A stretch of 14,323 nucleotides of DNA from Lachnospiraceae bacterium (GTDB taxonomy: Bacteria > Bacillota_A > Clostridia > Lachnospirales > Lachnospiraceae). A program made the translations under genes and the position numbers. Positions within the stretch are counted from its first letter, which is position 1. The number at the start of each line of letters is the position of its first letter. The stretch covers positions 1-14,323 of the forward strand of contig CAAFOY010000017.1 of the NCBI GenBank assembly GCA_900764695.1, in the 5' to 3' direction. This document shows, one piece after another, positions 1 through 6,488 of this stretch. The notes beneath the pieces are model-generated. The model was given only the letters and a program-made list of their open reading frames with translations. It was not told the DNA's origin and made no database searches.

Positions 1-363
1 ATTGCTTAATTCATGGCCATAACGTTTGATGAAAATGCGCATAGCCCTATATCCTATAACACGATTATTGTTATGGTACACATATTTTATAAGTTCAAAA
101 ATGTGTTCCAAACGTTTGTGATATTCACGCTTGGCATCTTTTTCGTTAAGAAGTTGATTTAATCTTCGTATTTCCTTTGCGTCATTAGACTCGGATGTTG
201 TATCGGTGGTATAAAGGCATTCTTCCCTGTATTCGTTAGCCCACTTGCTAACGGAACTTTTTGCAACATTGAATTCAACAGCAAGTTGATGTATTGATCT
301 GTCGCCTGCCATAAAGGCTTTAACTACTTCTTTTTTGAAGTCTTCGCTGTAACGTATTGACAT
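1..363 (-). pseudogene. IS3 transposase, OrfA joined in frame to OrfB by an internal deletion (partial at the edge)
   Basis: The frame is open for 121 codons from ATG at 363 to the window edge. Residues 1 to about 70 are a classic OrfA helix-turn-helix head (MSIRYSEDFKKEVVKAFMAG, then an AVEFNVAKSSVSKW recognition helix). The leucine-zipper region begins with IRRLNQLLNEK (about 64-74). It then jumps directly to DAKREYHKRLEHIFELIK and NNRVIGYRAMRIFIKR, which resemble the HTH_21 region near the N-terminus of OrfB. In intact IS3 elements OrfA has a longer coiled coil, and OrfB is reached by a programmed -1 frameshift. Here the rest of the coiled coil and the start of OrfB are missing, but the frame is kept. 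The product probably does not transpose, but it may still bind DNA. The OrfB catalytic DDE domain would lie outside the window. Confidence 0.7.
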
Positions 364-440
364 AATTATGTCCTCCTTGTTTGAGTAATATTATAATATA
401 TTATTCGAACGAGGTGTTACAAATTTAGTTTACCACTACA
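1..440 (-). mobile_element. IS3-family insertion sequence, right-hand part, internally deleted
   Basis: This is the outer end of an IS3-type element that runs off the left edge of the window. It holds a transposase frame reading leftward (start codon at 361-363) with a strong AGGAGG ribosome site about 8 nt upstream. The likely terminus is near 440, where the minus strand begins TGTAGTGGTAAACTAAATTT, a 5'-TG end of the kind seen in IS3 elements. The exact boundary is inferred, because the other end and any target duplication lie outside the window. A plus-strand terminator at 478-511 with no gene before it suggests the element landed just downstream of a rightward gene. Confidence 0.7.
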
Positions 441-477
441 GAAGTTTTTTTCATTTTTTAACATACTCATCTTATTT

Positions 478-511
478 CCCATGCCCTTTCATTTCAGGTA
501 TGGGATTTTTT
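478..511 (+). terminator. Intrinsic terminator, plus strand
   Basis: CCCATGCC (478-485) pairs with GGTATGGG (497-504), with one G-U pair, and is followed by a T run at 506-511. No plus-strand gene precedes it here except beyond the IS element. It is therefore probably the terminator of a rightward gene cut off from it by the insertion. Confidence 0.65.
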
Positions 512-550
512 CTGTCCTTCATGATAACGAACTTTCCTATAAAGTAAACA

Positions 551-624
551 AGAGCTATAAGCTCATTTCATGAACTTACAGCTCCATCAATTATCATAGA
601 ATGTCTATTTACAGACTTTATTTC
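551..624 (-). repeat. 74-nt dispersed repeat, left copy, with terminator-like hairpin
   Basis: Read on the minus strand, this 74-nt block aligns without gaps to 14123-14196 on the plus strand, with 61 identities by my count. The 3' part forms a 15-bp stem: GAGCTGTAAGTTCAT (584-570) with ATGAGCTTATAGCTC (566-552) around a GAA loop, including two G-U pairs. The following bases TTGTTTACTTT give a weak T tail, so it can serve as terminator for the arsC transcript. The 45 nt ahead of the stem are also conserved, which a bare terminator would not require. Confidence 0.7.
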
Positions 625-683
625 ACAGTCTCCTCTCATCTAGGGAGAGCTTGCAAACTCTTATTGTAAATAATTCTATTTTT

Positions 684-1008
684 TTATAACAAAAGTTCCA
701 GATTCTCTCCATTTTCTTCACATGTGCAAGTCATAATAAAATCCATACCAACCAAATTTCCAAAATATCTGTCTCCACCAAATTCACATTCTAATTGATT
801 TCCCCAATATATGCTCTGATCATTCAAGAATTTAACTTTTTTCACCACTTGACAACGATATGCCAAATCGCCTCTTATTACATATATTCAATGTTTTCAG
901 CGTGTCTTTCAGGAATAATGCTTTTATAAATTTCCATAATTTTTTCAAAAAATATAGAGTCTCATTTCTGTTTTCAAAATCAAGGTCATTCAATATTACT
1001 CTATCCAA
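684..1008 (-). pseudogene. Decayed small gene(s) downstream of arsC, three reading-frame blocks
   Basis: After the arsC stop there is AGGAG (1023-1019) ten bases before a TTG at 1008 that opens MDRVILNDLDFENRNET. The following protein-like text changes frame near 955 to IFFEKIMEIYKSIIPERHAE, which stops at a TAA near 880. A third frame then carries a 60-codon stretch (TTG at 866 to the stop at 684) beginning AYRCQVVKKVKFLNDQ and ending CTCEENGENLELLL. Joined, the blocks would give one acidic protein of about 105 residues broken by two frameshifts. The alternative is two independent small genes with TTG starts. I recognise no family. The charged, ordered composition argues against random sequence, but the call is weak. 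Confidence 0.3.
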
Positions 1009-1042
1009 GAAATTTTTTCTCCTAAACTGAAATTTGTGCCGT

Positions 1043-1447
1043 TTATTCCTTATCTAATTTGCTTCTTAATTCCAAAATATCATTTCTGATTTGTTCAATA
1101 ACTATCTTAAATTTCTCATCGCTTTTTCCTGTTGGATCTTCAATTCCCCAATTATCATCAAACGGTCTTCCAATAAATGGACATCCTACATTGCAACCCA
1201 TAGATATTGCAATATCCGGATCTGGAATATCATTAATAAGCTTACTATGCTGTCCCTCTGCTTCCATGTCTATTCCATGCAATTCCTTCATGATACGGAC
1301 AGCGTCCTGGTTAATCTGTGGTTTTGTTTCTGTTCCTGCTGAATAACTTTCAAAAACATCTGATGCTAAATGACGTCCAAGTGCCTCTGCAATCTGACTT
1401 CTACAAGAATTATGTACGCAAATAAAAGCTATTTTTTTCTTACTCAT
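1043..1447 (-). CDS. arsC: Arsenate reductase, low-molecular-weight phosphatase type (thioredoxin-coupled ArsC)
   Basis: This cytoplasmic enzyme reduces arsenate to arsenite. The 134-residue product has the LMW-PTPase loop CVHNSCR (C10 to R16, CX5R), a GCNVGC segment carrying the two resolving cysteines C85 and C89, and the EDP loop with the general-acid Asp (D104). These match the C10/C82/C89 triad known from the Staphylococcus pI258 enzyme, which is recycled by thioredoxin. Length is normal for the family. The start is supported by AGAGAGG upstream. A promoter with an overlapping inverted repeat lies at 1492-1529. No arsR, arsB or acr3 is present here, so arsenite export must be encoded elsewhere or the gene is an orphan. 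A protein tyrosine phosphatase role is less likely because the three redox cysteines are intact. Confidence 0.9.
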   Translation of the reverse strand: MSKKKIAFICVHNSCRSQIAEALGRHLASDVFESYSAGTETKPQINQDAVRIMKELHGIDMEAEGQHSKLINDIPDPDIAISMGCNVGCPFIGRPFDDNWGIEDPTGKSDEKFKIVIEQIRNDILELRSKLDKE

Positions 1448-1491
1448 AAAATGGACACCTCTCTTTTATACACTGTTTATTGTGTTCTATC

Positions 1492-1529
1492 TTTTGAATT
1501 ATTATAGATTATAATTCAAAACGTATCAA
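1492..1529 (-). promoter_or_regulatory. arsC promoter with overlapping inverted-repeat operator
   Basis: On the minus strand TTGATA (1529-1524), a 17-nt spacer and TATAAT (1506-1501) form a near-consensus sigma-A promoter. A perfect 11-bp inverted repeat, TTTTGAATTAT (1492-1502) and ATAATTCAAAA (1511-1521) with 8 bp between the arms, covers the -10 and most of the spacer. This is where an ArsR/SmtB-type repressor would sit. ArsR binding is inferred from the gene downstream; the repeat itself is seen directly. Confidence 0.7.
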
Positions 1530-1740
1530 TGACAGATATACTAGACTAGTACACACATTTAATAACTTTAACCTTAACCGTTACTGCTTCTTAATAACAT
1601 AAGTAATATTTCTAAAATCATAATATCCTAATGTATAATTTGAGTAATGGAAATTTATTTCAAGACAAGCTATTAAAATGTTAAAAATGCCACTATTATC
1701 ATTAATATAAGATGGTGTCCTCTTTGTTTTCTAATTATAT

Positions 1741-1800
1741 AATTTCTACAAAGCATTTAAGGAATACTACCAGATGACTCCACGAGAATACCTAAATTGA
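1741..1800 (+). pseudogene. Relic of an AraC-family regulator, last 19 codons
   Basis: The plus strand reads NFYKAFKEYYQMTPREYLN and then a stop. This matches the end of the second helix-turn-helix of AraC/XylS proteins, where the typical text is SNFYKAFKKYYGMTPSEYR. An in-frame stop lies at 1729-1731, and no recognisable AraC sequence is found further left in any frame. It is therefore a remnant left by a deletion. The stretch 1530-1740 between it and the arsC promoter holds no gene that I can see. Confidence 0.6.
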
Positions 1801-1914
1801 TTTATTTGACAGGTCGGCTGTTGGTTCATTTAGGATTTTGTACTCGTTAAGTAGAAATCTTTCTTCACCATTCCACAATGCTTTACTTACTTCAGAATTT
1901 GGAAGTGATAGATT
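1792..1914 (-). other. 40-codon open tail in frame after the HAD gene stop
   Basis: Directly after the TAA of the HAD gene (1917-1915) the same frame stays open for 40 codons to a TAG at 1794-1792. The text is protein-like: NLSLPNSEVSKALWNGEERF, then LLNEYKILNEPTADLSNKSI. It has no start codon of its own, so it is either the tail of a lost gene or an extension reached only by stop readthrough. HAD-IA enzymes normally end where the upstream stop is, which favours a relic. I cannot assign a family. It overlaps the AraC relic on the other strand. Confidence 0.3.
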
Positions 1915-2565
1915 TTACATATTTTCTATATAATCAATTGCCTGTGATAAGTCCTCTAAAACCACTTCTGCCTTGTCTTTGTGAGCCTGACTTGGTTGTA
2001 GCATATCAGGAACGCAAATAACCGGAATATTTCCATTGTACGCTGCATCAATTCCTGCTTCAGAATCTTCAAAAACCACAGCTTCTTCCGGTGTTGCTCC
2101 AAGCTTCTTGCACGCTTTGAGGAATATTTCGGGATTTGGTTTCCCTATATTAACTTCATCTCCACAAATCGAATCATCTAAATAGTCAGTTAGTTTCATT
2201 TTGTTAATTATTAAATCCACTTTATCTCTGTTACTCGATGATGCTAAAATAGTTTTGCAATTATTTTCTTTTAAATATGTTAATAATTTAATCAACCCTT
2301 TCTTTAGGGCAACTCCTTCTTCTTTGATTTTATCTGCACACATTGAATAAACTTTTTCGATGCATAAATCTGAATCAAAATCTTGTCCATATTCATCCTT
2401 TAATAATTTCTTACAATCTCTTAAAGTTCTTCCTGTCATTGTTACATAAAACTCTTTTGTAATTGAAAGCCCTAACGTAGCCATATATATTTTATATACA
2501 TCAAGTGTCAATCTTTCGCTATCAATCATTAATCCATCCATGTCAAATATTGCTGCTTTAAACAT
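1915..2565 (-). CDS. HAD-superfamily subfamily IA phosphatase / beta-phosphoglucomutase-like
   Basis: This cytoplasmic Mg-dependent phosphatase probably acts on a small sugar phosphate. The 216-residue protein shows motif I FDMDG (nucleophile D8, acid/base D10), a helical cap after DSER, motif II ASSSN (about 108-112), motif III K142 in GKPNPEIF, and motif IV FEDSEAG (E166, D167). The ATG at 2565 is chosen because GGGAGAT lies 5 nt before it; an ATG at 2592 lacks such a site. The start overlaps the end of the upstream membrane protein gene by 8 bp, so the two are probably translationally coupled. True beta-phosphoglucomutase is possible, but no maltose or trehalose phosphorylase is nearby. 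A general phosphosugar phosphatase is the safer call. Confidence 0.85.
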   Translation of the reverse strand: MFKAAIFDMDGLMIDSERLTLDVYKIYMATLGLSITKEFYVTMTGRTLRDCKKLLKDEYGQDFDSDLCIEKVYSMCADKIKEEGVALKKGLIKLLTYLKENNCKTILASSSNRDKVDLIINKMKLTDYLDDSICGDEVNIGKPNPEIFLKACKKLGATPEEAVVFEDSEAGIDAAYNGNIPVICVPDMLQPSQAHKDKAEVVLEDLSQAIDYIENM

Positions 2566-3226
2566 TTTTATCTCCCTTATCACTAGGTACATATCCTACA
2601 ACCTTTTTACCAACATGTTCCCCAAAGAAGCTAATAAGTGGTCCTGCAAAGAATCCAAAGAAAAATGTTGCCACACCCACTGTTGCTCCAGTAAAATATC
2701 CTATTGCAATAGCTGTACAATCATATACCATTCTAACATACCTGTATTTTATTTTTCCGTTTGATTTCATTTCAAAAACCTGACCTAATCTGTCCCACGG
2801 AGCTGCTCCAAGATCGCATGACATATAAATTCCGCAACCACAAGCTGCAATTAACACTGCAACTGATAACAATATAATTCTTAGAACCATTTTGTCCGCA
2901 AAATTTTCTGCATTAATACCTAACTTATCTGTCCAAAAAACATTAAACTCGATCATATATCCCAATAAAACCATATTAATAATAGCACCAATGCCAAAGC
3001 TTCTTCTATCAAACACAAAAATAATAGCAAATAATACTATATTAATCAATAACTGATATGTTCCTAAGCTTATTGGCAAATGACTGCTTACACCTAAGTT
3101 CATGCATGTAAACGGGTCAGTTCCAAAATCAGCTGCATACAAAAATGAAATTCCGAAACTTATAATATAATTACCAAGAAAAGCCATTATTACTCTTCTT
3201 ATCAGGTTATTTTCTTTCCAATTCAT
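2558..3226 (-). CDS. YczE/YitT-type integral membrane protein (DUF6198-like)
   Basis: This polytopic membrane protein of unknown function has about 222 residues. After a short basic N-terminus (NWKENNLIRR) it has roughly five to six hydrophobic segments. It carries the family signatures AADFGTDPFTCMNLGVS near the first loop and SCDLGAAPWDRLGQ in the second half, an internal duplication typical of the YczE/YyaS group. Some YitT/YczE members sit near sugar or amino-acid genes, but no substrate is established. The start at 3226 is preferred because AGGA lies 5 nt upstream; the ATG at 3238 overlaps that site. It is followed by the HAD gene with an 8-bp overlap. A TATAAT at 3275-3270 just upstream, beyond the terminator at 3294-3327, suggests its own promoter. 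Confidence 0.75.
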   Translation of the reverse strand: MNWKENNLIRRVIMAFLGNYIISFGISFLYAADFGTDPFTCMNLGVSSHLPISLGTYQLLINIVLFAIIFVFDRRSFGIGAIINMVLLGYMIEFNVFWTDKLGINAENFADKMVLRIILLSVAVLIAACGCGIYMSCDLGAAPWDRLGQVFEMKSNGKIKYRYVRMVYDCTAIAIGYFTGATVGVATFFFGFFAGPLISFFGEHVGKKVVGYVPSDKGDKNV

Positions 3227-3269
3227 ATATATCCTCATATAACCTAATTGTTTAATATTAAGCTCTCAG

Positions 3270-3275
3270 ATTATA
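3270..3275 (-). promoter_or_regulatory. Candidate -10 box for the YczE-like/HAD pair
   Basis: A perfect TATAAT on the minus strand lies about 44 bp before the start at 3226 and just after the terminator that ends the aldolase operon. No good -35 is seen at the right distance; the bases there are T/A-rich. This is a candidate only. Confidence 0.4.
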
Positions 3276-3293
3276 CATTCCTTTCTTTTTTAT

Positions 3294-3327
3294 AAAAAGA
3301 ACTGCTTAATTAAAAACAGTTCTTTTT
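3294..3327 (-). terminator. Strong intrinsic terminator, symmetric, ends the aldolase transcript
   Basis: AAAAAGAACTG (3294-3304) and CAGTTCTTTTT (3317-3327) form a perfect 11-bp stem with a 12-nt loop. It lies 11 bp after the aldolase stop. A/T runs on both sides allow termination in either direction. It separates the PTS-led minus-strand series from the YczE-like/HAD pair. Confidence 0.85.
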
Positions 3328-3337
3328 ATTATAATGT

Positions 3338-3979
3338 TTATCTTTGTCTATAAGTTTTGAAAGCTTCCAATACTACATCTATGTCCTCATCTTTCAACAT
3401 CTTTGGTCCACCTGCAAGTAAAGTATTATAATATATATTAGCAACAAACTCTATCTGCTCTGCTATATCCATAGCATACGAAATGTTCCCTGCACAAGCC
3501 AATAATCCATGATTTCCCAATAAGCATGCATAATTGTCACCCATTGTTTCATATGCTGCCTCAGCTAATTCATATGATCCAATCGTTTTATATGGTGTAC
3601 ATGGAACTTCTCTTCCTGAATATGCAATTAAATAATGCATTGGTGGAATAGATTTACCCATTGTTGCAAGGGTAACAGCATATCTTGAATGTGTATGTAC
3701 AACTGCTTTTATTTCCGGTCTTTTCTGATAAAAAATTCTATGCATATCTAATTCACTTGATGGCTTAGCTGTTCCTTCAACTTTTTCTCCTTCCGGTGTG
3801 CAAATAACAACATCCTCAGGGGTTGTCTTATAGTAATCCATGCCACTTGGAGATATAGCAAAAAGATTTTCTTTTTCATTATATATGCTTATATTTCCAA
3901 AAGTTCCTACAGATAAGTTTCTCTCTAACAATTGCTTTCCGTACTCTACAACCTGTTCCCTTTCTTCTTTTAATAACAT
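3338..3979 (-). CDS. Class II aldolase, L-fuculose-1-phosphate aldolase-like
   Basis: This is a zinc-dependent cytoplasmic aldolase that probably splits a ketose 1-phosphate into DHAP and an aldehyde. The 213-residue protein has the FucA fold markers: GNIS (28-31), SPSGMDY (43-49), KPSSELDMH with catalytic Glu E76, zinc ligands H95 and H97 in VVHTHS, and H157 in GNHG. The C-terminal text EDIDVVLEAFKTY closely resembles the end of E. coli FucA, and the length is right. FucA also accepts D-ribulose 1-phosphate, so a pentulose phosphate substrate would fit this locus. A strong AGGAGG site precedes the ATG. It is the last gene of the minus-strand series, 22 bp after the dehydrogenase. Rhamnulose-phosphate aldolase is less likely on length. 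Confidence 0.85.
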   Translation of the reverse strand: MLLKEEREQVVEYGKQLLERNLSVGTFGNISIYNEKENLFAISPSGMDYYKTTPEDVVICTPEGEKVEGTAKPSSELDMHRIFYQKRPEIKAVVHTHSRYAVTLATMGKSIPPMHYLIAYSGREVPCTPYKTIGSYELAEAAYETMGDNYACLLGNHGLLACAGNISYAMDIAEQIEFVANIYYNTLLAGGPKMLKDEDIDVVLEAFKTYRQR

Positions 3980-4001
3980 ATTGAACCTCCTTTAAAACTT
4001 T

Positions 4002-5084
4002 CTATGCTTCTAGATCTTTTTCATTAACAATACGATTTGTAACACCTGTTTCAAAATATCTGTCTAGCTCAGCCATTAATAAAAATGGTGATTTTGGAAC
4101 TGCATCTTCTGACATTCCGGCAATATGTGAAGTCAAAAGAACGTTATCCATTTTTATTAAAGGACTGTCTGATGGAATTGGCTCCTTTTTAACTACATCA
4201 AGGGCTGCTCCTTTAAAATATCCTTTCTGTAAAGAAGTAATAAGTGCATCTTCATCAATCAGACCGCCTCTTGCTGTATTAATAAAGTAAGCTGTTTTTT
4301 TCATTAATTTAAAATAGTCCTCATTTATAATCCCTTCTGTCTCCGGAGTTAATCTTAAATGTACTGAAACGATATCCGCTTTTTTAAATACATCCTCCAT
4401 CGTTTCAACTTTTTTGATAAATCCAAGTCCCTGTTGAGCCAATCTTTCTTCTGACACAAAAGAGTCATAAGCAATAATTGATACTCCCAAAGCATTAAGT
4501 CTTCTTGCAATAGCTGCTCCCACGTTTCCTATACCAACTAATCCTACCAGATGACCATTGAACAGTTTAATCTGCCCTGTATTGTAATATTCATGCATCC
4601 ATTGTCCATTTCTAATAAACTTATCAGATAAAGTAATATTTCTTGTAATGTCTAACATTAAACCAAGTGCAAAATCTGCAACAGGTTCTGCATTTCGAAT
4701 CACATTAAATACCGGAATATTGTGATTACTTGCTTCCTTTACATTAATATGTTCTACTCCACCTCTTGAAGTAAGAATAAGTTTTAAATTCTTTCCCTTC
4801 TCAATTATATATTTGGGTATGGGAGAAAAATGTGTCATCACAATATCCGCATCAACTATTGCTTCCTCTAATCCTTCAGCAATAGGTGCTGCATCAGAGC
4901 CATGATTTTCCAGATTCTGCTGATTTTCTGCAAAATGTGTTTTGTCATAATCTCCCCAAAACAATTGCGTAATCTTGCCACAATTAATTTTACTCTTTTC
5001 CAATGACTCTACCATCACGTCTGTAGACACATACATATCCCCAATCACAACAATGTTTTGTGGTGATGAAATCAAATCCTTCAT
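4002..5084 (-). CDS. D-isomer-specific 2-hydroxyacid dehydrogenase
   Basis: This is an NAD-dependent oxidoreductase of the phosphoglycerate/glyoxylate dehydrogenase superfamily. It has 360 residues when started at ATG 5084, which follows AGGAGGT by about 9 nt; the longer frame from 5147 would overlap the upstream gene. The Rossmann motif GIGNVG is at 184-189, with D207 ending strand beta-2 (NAD preference). The catalytic triad is R272 in NTARGG, E301 in KKEP and H320 in TSHIAG. The N-terminal catalytic domain includes LILTSRGGVEH (103-112). The substrate cannot be read from the sequence. Between a sugar phosphatase and a FucA-like aldolase, it may act on a short 2-hydroxy acid such as lactate, glycolate or a sugar acid derived from the aldehyde product. 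True SerA is unlikely because no ACT domain is present. Confidence 0.85.
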   Translation of the reverse strand: MKDLISSPQNIVVIGDMYVSTDVMVESLEKSKINCGKITQLFWGDYDKTHFAENQQNLENHGSDAAPIAEGLEEAIVDADIVMTHFSPIPKYIIEKGKNLKLILTSRGGVEHINVKEASNHNIPVFNVIRNAEPVADFALGLMLDITRNITLSDKFIRNGQWMHEYYNTGQIKLFNGHLVGLVGIGNVGAAIARRLNALGVSIIAYDSFVSEERLAQQGLGFIKKVETMEDVFKKADIVSVHLRLTPETEGIINEDYFKLMKKTAYFINTARGGLIDEDALITSLQKGYFKGAALDVVKKEPIPSDSPLIKMDNVLLTSHIAGMSEDAVPKSPFLLMAELDRYFETGVTNRIVNEKDLEA

Positions 5085-5106
5085 TCTGTTAGCACCTCCT
5101 ATTTTT

Positions 5107-5892
5107 TTAAATCCATTTATATTTTTTACATGCGTTATAAATTCCATCCTCTAATACTTCATCTGTAACATATGTACTTACTTTCTTAACCGTTTCGAGA
5201 CCTTGTCCTAAGCAAATTGATATATCTGCTCCTTTCATCATTTCAAGGTCGTTGTTAGAGTCTCCAAAAGCCACATAACCATCCATATTATAGTACTCTA
5301 ACATTTTTTCTATCCCCTTCTTCTTATTTATTCCTTTATTAACCACGTCAAGATAATCATTTTGACCATGATATAATTCAATTTCCTCTATATCCTTAAA
5401 CACAGATATATCACATCCACACGGAGCACACATAACCATTCCAAAAATATCATTTCCCTTATATTCTTCATATGGTGGCATATCCATATGAAAATATTCA
5501 CATGCCGTTTTTGCATATTTAAAATATTCGTTAGCCATAACAGTTCTTTTTTCTTCCAAAAGCATCATATTATACTTTTGTTCATTAACTTTTTCTATTA
5601 ATCTCCTAACTACATCTTTAGAGTATGCATAATTATAAAACATAACTCTTTCTTTGTTGTAAATGCCTTGTCCGTTAAAGCACACATATCCATCCCATGG
5701 AACGTCAAAAAAGATTGATGGATTAGCTTTATTAAATAAAGGTCTACCTGTAGATATACAAATTTTGTGACCATTTTCCTGTAGATTATGTAATGCTTCT
5801 ATTGTTGATTCAGGTACTTTTCCTGTTTTGCTATCTACCAATGTATCGTCAACATCAAAAAATAATATTTTTTTATCGTATCTTTTGTCCAT
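5107..5892 (-). CDS. HAD-superfamily subfamily IIB (Cof-type) phosphatase
   Basis: This 261-residue cytoplasmic phosphatase is of the Cof/YidA type, which dephosphorylates sugar phosphates and related metabolites. Motif I is FFDVDDTL (D13, D15), motif II is ISTGRP (T48), a lysine of motif III lies in NKKKG (about 190-193), and motif IV is FGDSNND (209-215). An alpha/beta cap of the IIB type lies between motifs II and III. AAAGGA precedes the ATG. The stop is 22 bp before the dehydrogenase start, so the two are probably co-transcribed. In a PTS sugar-alcohol locus it could relieve sugar-phosphate stress or release a free sugar, but this is inference. It is one of two unrelated HAD genes here. 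Confidence 0.88.
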   Translation of the reverse strand: MDKRYDKKILFFDVDDTLVDSKTGKVPESTIEALHNLQENGHKICISTGRPLFNKANPSIFFDVPWDGYVCFNGQGIYNKERVMFYNYAYSKDVVRRLIEKVNEQKYNMMLLEEKRTVMANEYFKYAKTACEYFHMDMPPYEEYKGNDIFGMVMCAPCGCDISVFKDIEEIELYHGQNDYLDVVNKGINKKKGIEKMLEYYNMDGYVAFGDSNNDLEMMKGADISICLGQGLETVKKVSTYVTDEVLEDGIYNACKKYKWI

Positions 5893-5945
5893 AGTCTTTT
5901 CCTTTAAAAAATATTTTTACTATCTCATATTTTGCCCAATTTGCT

Positions 5946-6386
5946 TTATACAAAAAATAATACCGCAAATACAACTGCACTAATCATTAACAAGCCACCA
6001 ATAACTTTACAAATCTTTACTGTTTTCTTAATGTTTACTTTGTAGAAAGTTTCAAATGAAATAAATGGATATGGTAAAAAGAAAAATGCTATACCACCTA
6101 ACATTTGTGAACAGCTTAATAACAATAAGTTTTGAATACTAAATAGCTGTGTAATAATATAAATAACACATGCTACAAATATAAGCATAAACATAGCTGT
6201 TTTTCTTTTTTTATCTTTTTGAATATAACTTTCAAGGGCTGCTTTACATTCGTCATTGCAAACCTTAAAGCTTCTTGTAACTGCCATTGCCCATTTATAT
6301 TTATGTCCTAACTCATTTCCACAATAAACACACTTTGTCTGATCCTCAGGTCTTTCTGTATATTCTTTATCTAAGTTTAAAGCCAT
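5946..6386 (-). CDS. Small membrane protein with N-terminal zinc-ribbon, unknown function
   Basis: I do not recognise a named family. The 146-residue protein begins with a soluble head of about 60 residues containing C19-V-Y-C22 and C43-N-D-E-C47, a likely four-cysteine zinc-binding knuckle. A KDKKRK basic stretch (57-62) follows, then three hydrophobic segments (about 63-82, 86-110 and 124-146). The basic stretch before the first segment predicts the head to be cytoplasmic. AAAGGAGGA before the ATG is a strong ribosome site. It lies between the PTS EIIC gene and the HAD-IIB gene, after a modest terminator, so partial read-through from the PTS operon is plausible. A link to sugar uptake is suggested only by position. 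Confidence 0.75.
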   Translation of the reverse strand: MALNLDKEYTERPEDQTKCVYCGNELGHKYKWAMAVTRSFKVCNDECKAALESYIQKDKKRKTAMFMLIFVACVIYIITQLFSIQNLLLLSCSQMLGGIAFFFLPYPFISFETFYKVNIKKTVKICKVIGGLLMISAVVFAVLFFV

Positions 6387-6413
6387 AACTCTTTCCTCCT
6401 TTAAAACAAATCA

Positions 6414-6443
6414 GGCAACTGTCTTCTTGGAAAAGCAGTCGCC
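6414..6443 (-). terminator. Terminator/attenuator hairpin after the PTS EIIC gene
   Basis: GGCGACTG and CAGTTGCC on the minus strand form an 8-bp stem with one G-U pair around a 14-nt loop. The minus-strand tail TGATTTGTTTTA is interrupted, so termination is likely incomplete. The plus-strand tail CTTTTTG is better, but no plus-strand gene needs it. It may lower, not block, expression of the genes from 6386 leftward. Confidence 0.6.
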
Positions 6444-6488
6444 CTTTTTGTACTTTGTTTTATTATTAAATTGTCATTTTTTATATAC

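Noticed and set aside
1549..1559. ACTAGACTAGT palindrome upstream of arsC
   Set aside because: Short, not linked to a promoter element, and not repeated elsewhere in the window.
5085..5147. Longer start for the 2-hydroxyacid dehydrogenase
   Set aside because: It would overlap the HAD-IIB gene by 41 bp and has no ribosome site. The ATG at 5084 has AGGAGGT in place.
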